Below, piece after piece: positions 23,064-34,400 of a stretch of 64,000 nt of DNA. The stretch is taken from contig CM075184.1 of the NCBI GenBank assembly GCA_037577475.1, positions 29,967,094-30,031,093 of the forward strand. Direction: 5' to 3'. A model generated the notes under the pieces. The model did no database searches. It had not been told where the DNA came from and saw only the letters and a list, made by a program, of their open reading frames with translations. Made by a program: the position numbers and the translations under genes. The stretch comes from Chaunax sp. Z400. Lineage: Eukaryota > Chordata > Actinopteri > Lophiiformes > Chaunacidae. Every line of letters begins with the position of its first letter. Position 1 is the first letter of the stretch.

Positions 23064-25288
23064 CCCTCACAGTCACCCCCTAGTGTTCATGACGAGGTAC
23101 AGCATGTAACACTTCACATGGCTCTGTCCGAGCTCACAATATATTAGCGATGGGGATGGCTGTCTGTGCTGAACTTGATTAAATACGCGAGTCAGTTAAC
23201 TGACTGCATAATAGGGAGCTAATGGGCTGTTTTGGTTAATACCTGTTGGATTGGAGTCACCTGGGAGTAGAGCTGTGGTGCTGAGACCCATCCATGCTAT
23301 TATAGCTGGAACAATTAGTTAATTGTATCCAGTGTGACGATTGCTGTATATGCACAGAATTATTCTGGTGTGTGTGTGTTTGTGTGTGTGTGAGAGAGAG
23401 AGAAAAGGAAGGAGGAAAGGAAACAGGGTTTATCTTCCGTTTGTCTTTGTGGTCATGGTCCTTTAAGCTTTATGTGTGTGTGTTTACTATAAATATCTCA
23501 GACAGATGTACTCACACAGTGTATCTTCTGAGGTCAGCTACAGCTGTCAGACCTGAACTTTGCTTCCTTCTTCTTTTTAAAAAAAAAAATTTGGGGGTTA
23601 TTCCATGGTTAACCCTGAAGATGCACCAATATCGATGTCCGTATCACGCTGTGTGTTTTTGGGCTTCCCAAACGAGAAATAATCGACATTAGGAGCCACG
23701 TTATTGTTATAAAAGTGATCATTTTAGTAGTTGCTAGAGATGCACTCAGATGCAAAAATTTGTTGCTGTTTGAATTTAACACAAGGCTCACAAAACATCC
23801 TCAGGTACTTGGCCACAGTAATTACATTTTAATTATATTATGACATAATTTGTTGTTTTCTTACAATGCTGTTGCACCTGAAGTGAACACCTTTAGCATT
23901 GTGAGCTTCTTCTATCCAGTTTCTCCTTGTGCTGTTCTTTTATCAGGCTTGGGAAGGCTGTTTGGTCACAGTAGAGCTCGCCCGACTGAAGCAATAATGC
24001 ACTGTAAGACTTTCAGCAGCTTCTCCAGAGGCTAACATGCGTGGCCCAACTGCTGTTTCTCTTGGCCCTAATAAGGGATCATTAATGCATGGTGCTGTAT
24101 TTAATTGGGTGGGGAAGCATTGCTGTGCATCATGTCTCCTTTCATTTATCAATGCTGTCACTGCCTTACACTCCAGCGAACTGGCTGCAAACTGGCCTGT
24201 AGCTGTAGGCCTAATTAGCTGTCTTTTTTTCACTCCTGGGCGTAGGAGTGCAGTCTGCAAACTGTAATTCATTAACAAAGACATAGATCTGGTGATGTCG
24301 ATGATGTATTGTTTCTGTGAAAAACTCTGAAGGTGAATTGTTTTCTCAGTAAATAGCACTGAGAAATATTTCAAGCAAGTGTAAAAAAGGAAGCTTCAGT
24401 CAAGGCTGGAGGTGAAGGTGGTGATCGCACTATTGCCCCACTATTGGGTTCTGTCCGTCTGTGTAGGTGTAATCTACTGGAGTAGATTGACTGTTTTTAC
24501 TGGAGTCAGGGCCTTTGATTTGAATTTTGCACTTATGCACACATAAATAATGTCCTTTTCTGATCATTAGCTAATAGTTGCACACTTCCTCTCCAACATC
24601 TGCAGTAGTACGAACACAGATAGCTACTCAGCGTCCTTAATGTTTGAAGATTGAAGTTTGAAGACACCCCAAATAATGATTTAAGTTAACATTAGCTGCT
24701 TCAGTGGTGATCGAACATTTATTATGACACTTAAATTTTACATATCTATCATCATCATCATTTCTCTTTATTGATACATGTCTTTTTTCACTAAAATATG
24801 CACATTAGAAACAAGTATCATGTGGCGAGCGATAGTGATTATGATAGTGATTTGTCTTGTTCATCTTCAACCTTCATCCCAAAAAGTTGGAATGCTGTGA
24901 AATTATTAATAAAATCTAATGCGATCCTTTTAGACATACTTAATAGTACAAAACCATCGTGTTAAATGTTCTAATCTTCCATCTTCTAATACTATTATCA
25001 TCAACTTCATTGATTTTTATAAATATATGCTTAATGCTGAATTCGATGCAGCAATACATTTCATAACAAAAGAAAGCAAGTTGTGGAGTGCTCAAAAAAC
25101 ACCTGCCTGGAACATTACACAGGTTAACTGGTAAGAGGTGATGGTCTGGAACATTACACAGGTTAACTGGTAAGAGGTGATGGTCTGGAACATTACACAG
25201 GTTTGTATAACGTCTCAACCTTTTTGGAATCAGGGTTGTTGTTGTTTTTTGTGGTTGCATTGTAAGAGAAGGCTTCATATTATTATCC

Positions 25289-25319
<31 letters not shown>

Positions 25320-27099
25320 ACACACACACATTATATGCTGGGGTTATTGCTTCGTCGGCTTTCTCTCCATCTGTCTGTCTGTATGTAAACATATTCTGTC
25401 TGTGGTATAACACATCAAACAAATACAACTGGTGCCTTTTGGTATTTTGGGATGTTTATGCCCCTGCCAAAGGGGGCATATAGGGTTACCCCTGTCAGTA
25501 TGGTCTATCCACATCTCATCTAAAAATGTCAGGACAGAATTCACTGACATTTCACACATGCTTTGTAGGAGCCCTGGTATTTTTTTTACATGATTAGATA
25601 TAGGAATGTTAGTTTGTTCTCATTCAGGTTTTTCTTTTTCAGTAGTTTGGTCATCTAAAAAAATCTGCATCTGAAAAATATTCAACTTGAACTATTTTGA
25701 GTGTGGAGTGTTTGTCCAGAGTCTAACTTTAAATCCATTTCATACATCGTCAACAAACTGAGGCCTTTTAGAAGTTTTTACAATTTTTATTTTTTTGCGT
25801 TTCCATGGCAACAACTTGTACCTATTTTAAGAGGTTCATTTGTGAAGCACATTTTGTAAACTGAGTTTTCTTTCTTTGACAAATTGTACATGTAGAGCAG
25901 GAATTATGCCAAATGTATCATTTTAGTTTTCATAAACAGGACTTTGACATTTATTTATAACTGGTTTCTAAATTGAAAGAGCTTATATTTATGCTCATTC
26001 TGGCTCCTGTACAGAAAACTTGTATTTTTATGCCCCTTTCAAAGGGGGCATATATGTAACAGGTCTGATAGGCGTTATGGTCTGTCCACATCTCAAAAAC
26101 TGATGCACAGAATTCAATGACATCTCACAGATACTTTGTAGGAGCCCTGAAGGTGAGCGTCTCATAAGTGGTTTCTTCATTTTGCTTATTTGTACATTTA
26201 TAGACACATTTGAACTTTGGTGATTTTTATCTCTTTCTACTAATATTCTGCTATAACAGAGGATATGATCTATCCACGTCAGCCCAGACTGAGCTTCTCC
26301 AGTAGGCCATATGTGTCCTTGGACACAGATTTTCTAGTTATAATTGGTACTCCCACCTTTCAGGAGTCTGCATGGATTTGCTGTTTGACATGAAGATTGA
26401 TTAAAATGGCTCCCAGAATGCATCGTTTATGCACAGGCTTACAGATAATAAAAAGTAATTTGCTAGTCAGCTGTTAATTTGTGAGTGCTATGCTGTGCTG
26501 CAGCTGACTCTAAAGTGTGGGACGTCAAACCACCATAAATCAGTTATTGAACCTGAAAACTAGTCTGAAACAGTGGAACACTCACTTTGAAAGAAAAGCC
26601 TTCTAATTGTGTTATTTCCCTATTATTGATCCCTCACAGAAAATAAACAGTTATAGTAGGAAATCTCAGTCAATTCATTTATTAATGAAGTCATTGTTAG
26701 ATAATTAAAGCATAAGCATGAATGTAAATAAGCAGTGTGTTTAAAACATGGGCATTGTCTGCAGCAGATCAAGTGTATTCGAGATCAAAAGGCATTTTTG
26801 TCATTCAGTGTATGGACAACTTTGCCGTTATCACCCGTTGGGTGATATTGTATTCAAATAATGGCTATGGTTATAACCAGCTGTATGAGAGTAGCAGCTA
26901 GAAGCCAGCCATCTTTTCAGTCAGTGCTATTTCTCTGCTCTCATTTCCCTAATGGTGAGTTAGTGGCGGCCCTCACGGTGGTACAGGCAAGAAATGAGAG
27001 CAGTGGCGCACTAATACAGTCCCTTTGATGAGGAAGTAATGGAGTGTTCAGAGACAGACACCTGTGCCTCCACAGCCACTCTACCTCTCTCTACACACA

Positions 27100-27138
<39 letters not shown>

Positions 27139-30100
27139 ATTTGCTTCCTCTCACCAGCTCTGCTATTCTACTCCCCTCCCCTCCTCTTCCTCTTCCCTCC
27201 CTCATCTGTCCTTTAAGGAAGCCACTCCCCTTACACAGAGCTGCAAGGCTTGTTTGCATATTAACCGTTTAGTTGCCATGGATCGGTGGCTTTGTGCCAT
27301 GTGACCGTTGAAACGTGTGTGTTGTTGACGCGTCGAACAAAACTTGACAATGAAGACAAAAATGTTTTATTGTCACTGTCAGTCACTTGTAGTAGCTTAA
27401 CGTCAACCATACGTTGTCTATCATACCCATCAGGTCTTTTAGCTGTGGTAGATGGCACTTGTTAATATTTCTTTATTTTCTTTTTCATTCTTCCAGCTGT
27501 ACAATGAAAACCTTTCTATGTTGTTGCAAGTGCAAGAGGTACAGATTAATTTTTGTTCACATGAAAAGGGCCCTAAATGAGATTAAATACCCATCTCACC
27601 ATTGATGTGTGTGTATAGTCAAAGCTCACCCCCAGGCATTGGACCCTGGTGATCATTATTTGACAGTGGATTTGTTTAGATTGGGGAGGACATTGTTGCT
27701 CAGCACTTTGTAAGCCTGTGTTGTCTGCTTCTAAGTCCAAACTCCAAGGGCCTAGCCTGGCAGGTGGATCTGATTCCTGTCCCTGCACACATTTGGAAAG
27801 GACGGCCGTTGTTATGCACATATATTACAGACAAAGTGAAAGAATGTCACAATTTGCGTGGAAGATCCTCGGTGATGTCTCACTTTGCATGTATTATTGA
27901 CTAATCTCTTTAAGGGAGTCCCACCTGTCTGGCATTGTGTTTTTGAAATACTGTTTGTTTAATTGATGTGGTCACAAGCTCATTCCAAATCAGCACACAC
28001 ATGCCAAGTGTGCAGCTGCATGAAAAATGAGTGGGGTGGAAAGCAACCTGCAGATCTTGCACGGTAAATAACGATTTAGAAAAAACGATTTGGTGTCTGT
28101 CAGTAACTCAGGTCCAGTCCAGTACTGCTGTGCACTGTACCTGGCTTAAAACCAGCTATGTGTCTCTGCATAAATGCTAATCCCATGTGCCATCGGGTTC
28201 ACATGGTCCCTGCATCATTACTGTCAAGAGTCCCCTGAAAGGCCGGCTCACTCCTCCAAGATCTCCTCTGGCTTCACAGGAAACGCTGCATGTGTTGGAC
28301 ACATCCCAGTTTCTCCTCTTGGAATCTTTTTCCAAGGTTGGGGTCGAATAGTATATTTTTGGCATAGAAAGATTCCTTTCTGGGTGAAATGACCCAGAAG
28401 TAGCTAATTGACAGCCATGATGAGAGCTGTTTGAATTCTCTGCATGCTAAGCAAAGGTGCTTCAGTACCTCCTCTCTAATCTTTCAGCATAGGATACACT
28501 GGATCTACCTTTATGAAAAGAAAGGTGATAATGTCCCATAATTCCATCTGGCAGTCACATGTAATCAGTGCATCTTTTTGCCCTTCATGAAAACAAACAA
28601 TCGACTCATCAAATTGCCCGTCCATAGCCTTTATTAGTCACAACAACTTAAAATGCACAACCAAGTCAACATTTCATGGTGTTAACTGAGTTTTTTGGTG
28701 GTTTCATAGACCATTATATACATATTACATACATATTATAGACATATAATTACACCATAATCAGAAGGAAAAGGAGATTTGATACACTTTAGCTAGATTA
28801 TGTTTTTTAATGCAACATGGTTAAAATTCAACATTATACAGTAGCAGATTTGTAGGTGTGATGTATTTAGGCCCATCCTCTATGAATGTAATTATTGTTT
28901 TAATAATTTCACACCTATTCACACTACAGCAGACAGCAAATCTGCTGTCAGTCATGTTCTTTATGTCAAAGCATCCACGGTAATTACATCGTCAACAACA
29001 CATAACTTATGCATGATAACTCCAAGGCGATGAAGGAGAGGCAGCTCCTGGACGTGGGCAAGAGTTGTGACCCACAACCGCTTCATCATTATGATAATGC
29101 AATAATGCAGCTCATTGAGGATACAGACACTTCATAGAGGATATAACACAGATCAGTTTGTCTGTACACTTAACTGATAAACCACAGAATAGATTAAAGT
29201 TAGCCGTCATGATCAGAGGAAGTTTTTGTGTCTCTCTTCTGTTCATGCTCTCTAGCTTCGGGTCTGCATTGCACTTTTTTAACACTTGATGGTTATTATA
29301 ATGTCTTGGCTGCTATAGCTGCCTTATCTCTGGGTTGTCCATGATTATATAGCCTGAATGAAACATGGTAAGAACACGTTAAGATGCGCTTTCACTCGTC
29401 CGTCTGTTGCACAATGTAGTTTCACAATGGCAGACCTGTGTCAGTAACATCCACCATCATGTACTTACGTAGCTTGGTGTAAGAGCCGTCAGATTCTGCA
29501 GTTGTGTTTTCCGAAGCCCAGATGAATTGTCCTTCACATCTTTCCCTGACATGTTGATGTTTTTCCATCAAGATCAAGGAAAAGTAGTCGAGAAAAGACG
29601 ATGTAGGATGTAATCTGACTGTTCCACTTGCAGCTCAAGAGTCATTGCAGGGTGAAAAGGCTCTGACCTCACAAGTACTTGAATTCACATCGATATTGTG
29701 AGTGAATGTGAGAGAGTGAGTCTTCTTCTTGTTTCTTAACGGCTGCCGGTTTGTTAGCCTTTAGGAATTTGTTTATCTGTTTGTTCATCTAGCCTTTCTG
29801 TATCATGCTGGTCCATAAATAAATCAGCATGTCATTGGCAGTAACCCACATGTTGACAGTCTGTGGTGTGGGTGAAATCCAGTACGTTGGGGGTTAAGTT
29901 GTGAAAGTTAATGTAATAACTGCTAGCACCATCTGCTGGCCTACTTCCTTACAAAGAGAGAGAGAGTGAGAGAACAAGCGAGTGTGCGAGGGAGAGAGAG
30001 AGAGAGAGAGAGAGAGAAAAAAACGAGTCTGGGTTTTAACGACATCTCTAATATTCATGCTGATGCATTTTGCTGCTTTGTGCTTTCATTTTCCGCCGCT

Positions 30101-31325
30101 CTGCCTGCCAGAGTCTCAACCTTGCCACAAACGCCCCAGCCAGGGAGAGAGGAGGGCAGCGAGGGAGAAGGAGAAAAAAGACAAGTGGGAAAAAGGAGGA
30201 AAAATCAACTGGCCAAACAAGCAGGGAAGCTAACACAAAAGCCTTTTTGTGTGTAATTAAAGGAGTAACCTACCTTGTCCCCGGCTGGTGGAGAAGACGA
30301 GGAGAGGCACTAAAGTGGAAACGGCAGAGCGGAAAGAGAAAGAAAGAGCAAGAAATAAGGGGGAAAAGGCTCAGAGAGGTAAAGCGAGCGCACACGAAAG
30401 GCAGGCGGAAAGAGGAATCAATGAGAGGGGAGGAGAGAGGAGGCAGGGGAAGGCAACTCTGACACACATGCACGGAAAGAGAGAGGGAGAGTGAGGGAGA
30501 CTTGGGTGAAGCCGGACGACAACGAAGAGGCACACAGAGGCAGAATGAAAGCTTCCTGGACTGCCACTCACCTCCTCTACTGCCCACAGGGCTGCTCCCT
30601 CATCACCCTGTGAAGAGACAAACGAGGGTGGGAGAAAGAGAGGGAGGGAGAGAGAGAGAGAGAGAGTGAGGGCTCCCATGCGCTCCTCTTGAGCCCTGCC
30701 CGCTGGGGGAGGAGGAGACGAACGGCTCCGGCACTCTTGCACTGCCTGAGGAGAAGAGCTGACCAGAGAGGAGGAGGGGAGGCGAACTAGGAGAGAGGGA
30801 GGGGAGGGGGGGACACGCGGCTCTAGGAAGAGTGAGAGAAAACGACTGTTGAAAGAAAAAGAGTGAGTTTGTTTGCAAGCGAAAGCGTGAACGATCAACA
30901 GAGGGAGAGGAAAACCCGGCAAAAGGGCAAGGCTTTTGTTAGCCGGTTGGAGAGGGGGAGGAAAGAGGAAGGAGAGAAAAAAAAACACCATGTCTACAGT
31001 GAAGAGGCCAAGAGGAAGGGTAAGTGAGCTGCTCTGAGAGCTGGGAGGGAGGAGGGACGAGGGGTGGGGGAGGAGGGGCCGACAGGAACTGAACAACCTT
31101 CTCTGCTACTGGCTCATGCTGCACTGCCGCCATCTTGAACTCATTGCTGCTTTATTTTCCTTTCCTCTATACACTCATTTACTTTGCTGTGTGAGTCCTT
31201 ATCACGGCACACTGGCTGTTCAGTGTGTCTGTACCCCACCCCCACCGCCTGCTCACTCCATACATCCATATCCATTCTCATTCTCTCTCTAAACGGCCCT
31301 ACGCTGTAGTTTATGTACACTGCGT

Positions 31326-31410
<85 letters not shown>

Positions 31411-34400
31411 CTCCATGTGTTGAACCTGTCAGTCACCAGAGAACTCACTCCATGTGGAAATGAGGCGGGGGGGGCCGCAAAGCTGGCCGACCCAATTCTC
31501 CAGATCTTACTCTACGTTTTCATGGGCTGTAATTGTCCTCAGCGTTTTCTGTGGGACTCTGTGCTGTTAGAGAGATTGAAATCACTGCAGTGCTGGCAGG
31601 CTGTAATTTCAGTTATTTATAGATGTATTACACAGCTGCAGCGCTCTCAGTTTTGCTGCATTTTATCTTATTCTCTCTCCTCTCTGGTGGTAGAAGGCTG
31701 TTCATATTTTTCCTTCCTCTTGCTGGTTCTTTCATGTTCTTCCACGCTTAAGCAGTACTTTCAACCCCTCCCCCTCTTTTTTTTTCTTTTCTTTTTTTTT
31801 TTTACCATTTACTTGAATGAGAACATTCCAGCATGATCCAGTAAATTTCTTCCTAATAGCCTTAGCAGCATTGCTCACGTGAAAATCATAATGCAGCTCT
31901 TGTATTTGTGTGTGTGTGTGCGGTTTTCCCCCCCTTCCTTCCAAATAAATCGCCGGTTATTCTACTCCCTCCCCCCACTTTGTTGGCGAGGTTCAATCTT
32001 ATTCTCTTTATTTAGCTAGCAGCGTGGAAAATAAGCAACCGACCGCGGCTGGGCAATACAGGCGTACGCAGTACATTTTTAGATTAGGTCATCCATTTCT
32101 GGGTTACCTCTCCGTTGGGCTCAAGGCCCACCACAAGGTGCTTGTGTCGGCATAAACCACCATCATGCATCTATTATTCACATATTATCATGTATCAGCC
32201 AGGCTGGATTATTTATGTCTGCAGGGCTCACTGTAACCGGCTACAAGGAGCCAGTGTTTACCATACCTTTGCATAGCGTACCTGACGTGGGAGAATGCCA
32301 TTTGTATGAGGCTCTGAGTTTTCACGTCACTCGGTTTCAGAGTTTCACCGTCCTCCCCACCTGAAGTCAATCATGCCCTTGGGGAAATGCCGGCCTTTCT
32401 CATGCTGAAGGTCTGCTGTTAGATTTACATAAGGGGCTGAGAGTTGAAGTGAGCTTCATGCAGAGTGAGACAGGTCCACCCCCCCAGCATCTCAGATGGG
32501 GACAGCAACAAGCTCTGCGGTTCACACAGCCTCCAGAAGGTCGTGTTTTTTCTGAATGAGTGATAGTTGCAGTGGTCACATCACAGCATCAGACTATATG
32601 ATGATTCCATAAAGGGTTTGCAGTGGTTTACAATATTTTTTCCACCAAGCCTCTGGTTCATATTTGATTACCACATCCACCTTCTACTTATTGTACATAG
32701 AAATGGCATATCAGTGTGCTGGCACCATTTTCTGTAAAGGAAACCAAGGTCTGCTTGTATTACTCACCAATTAGCTGAGCTGTCTGACTCTTTAATGGAC
32801 CTGTTCTGTTGCAGCAGCCTTGATGTTTGTTGGCTTTTTACTATGATATCATTGCTTGATATATCTTTCAAAACATGTCAGAAGTTTTGAACTGTACTTC
32901 ATCTTCATCTTGTCCTGCAGAAGAAGACCAACCTTTGCAGGAGGATGCAGTTAATGCCCAACACAGCTAGAGAATGTTATTTGGTATGGATATCTGGATA
33001 TGGGGAAATGCATAATGATTAAGTGGTTGAAGGTTGTTTTTTTTTGTTTGAGAATCTTCTAAAAAAATGTAAAATTGTACAACATCAGCTTCAGTCACTT
33101 AACTCTGCTTTAAAGGTTAAATCTGTCAAGTTTATACATTAGATCTGCATCTCACCAAGCCTTTCTATAGCCCATGTAGCACACCATCTGTGTTTTGGTT
33201 TGTGTCATCTATAATAGATTACTTTATATTTGTAACATGCACTAGATATTTTCTTTAAAGAAACCCCTCAGTGCCAATTATCATTGTCTTTATTTCTCTC
33301 TCTCTCTTTCCTTAGCCTCGAAAGAATGCTAATGGTCCCAACAACCAATTACGGGTCCTCAGTCCCCCAATGAAGAGCAGCTCCTCGTCTTCCTCCTCTT
33401 CCTCATCTTCCTCATCTTCATCCAGCTCCTCGTCAGAAAAGAGGACGCCGCGGAGGACGCATCATCAGATGGAGTCAAACATACAGGACAAGCAGGAGAA
33501 GGCAAACAGGATAATATCAGAAGCTATTGCTAAGGCCCGGCAGCGTGGAGAGAAGAACATTCCCAGAGTTATGAGCCCGGAGAGCTTCCCCAGCTCTTCC
33601 TCACAGCATAAGGCCCACCGTGACCGCGAGCACAAAGGAAACGGCAAGGCAAGGCTCAAAGAGAAGGCCTGTAGGAAGGCCTGCATTGTACCCTCCTCCA
33701 AGCCCAAGCAGAGGGCCAAGATCGGGTATGTAGTCACAGCATGCCATTAATGCTGTTCTGTAAACCGCTGAAATGCCCGCTGTTGAAATAATCCCGTAGA
33801 GCTTTGATAAGGTCCTCCCCTGCCCAAAGCAATGCAGAATTTTTTCTTACACTGCCAAAGAAGCCTAAACCACTGCAGAATTTAATTAGCCAAATGAACA
33901 AGTGACATGCCACTGCTTAAGGTAAATCCCAGGTCATTGTACTACCATACCGAAGGAGATTACTGCATATAAAACACAGTGATAAGGCTGGAGTAAACTT
34001 TTAAAGTTATTTACATAACCAGTCAATCTATTGATAATTGTTTTGGATTAAAATCTTCATTCAATAATATGGTAATAATGGTGACAAATGCACATCGTAG
34101 AGTTAGTACCTGGACAAATTCAAGTATTCAGTTTACAGTCATATTCCTAATAATAATAATAATATTGGAGGAACAGCACTTTGTTCATTATCTAAATGTC
34201 AAATAATTGACTGGATTTCACTGGTATTTTGCACCAGCAGACGTTTCCTTCTTTAAGGGATGAAGGAAAATCCTCACTGGGCAGCTGTGTCTACATCGAG
34301 ACATGGATGTGCAGCTTATTTCTGAGGCCTTTCTGAAATAGTTTCCTAATATTTGATAAATATGGCAATGTCTAATCAACCTCTACCAATTTCATTAATA

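Larger units (their letters stand above)
11731..33315 (+). other. chd9: chd9 intron 2 (21.6 kb)
   Basis: Longest intron in the window. It holds (GT)n/(CA)n tracts at 12395, 15686, 23370, 25305, 27093 and 31327; two copies of a hAT-like fish repeat (17605, 24866); an AAGGAGGT repeat (18355); two TATGCCCC-palindrome repeats (25457, 26029); a LINE-tail-like fragment near 19355; a repeat-free stretch at 23.94-24.28 kb; and the internal promoter and alternative first exon at 29.95-31.02 kb. No other gene was recognised on either strand. Confidence 0.6.

Noticed and set aside
24940..25428. 162-codon minus-strand frame with a repeated NLCNVPDHHLLPV
   Set aside because: The protein repeat is produced by the 39-bp DNA triplication in a transposon copy and by the poly-C/(CA)n tract.
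30371..31096. 241-codon open frame on the minus strand, rich in S, P and L
   Set aside because: Complement of the purine-rich block; composition is low-complexity (CT-rich) and it overlaps the candidate promoter and alternative exon. No domain visible.
31225..31836. 203-codon open frame on the plus strand
   Set aside because: It is carried by the (GT)41 tract and T-rich sequence; poly-CV in the middle and no recognisable protein.
33465..33737. 90-codon minus-strand frame
   Set aside because: Shadow of chd9 exon 3 on the opposite strand.
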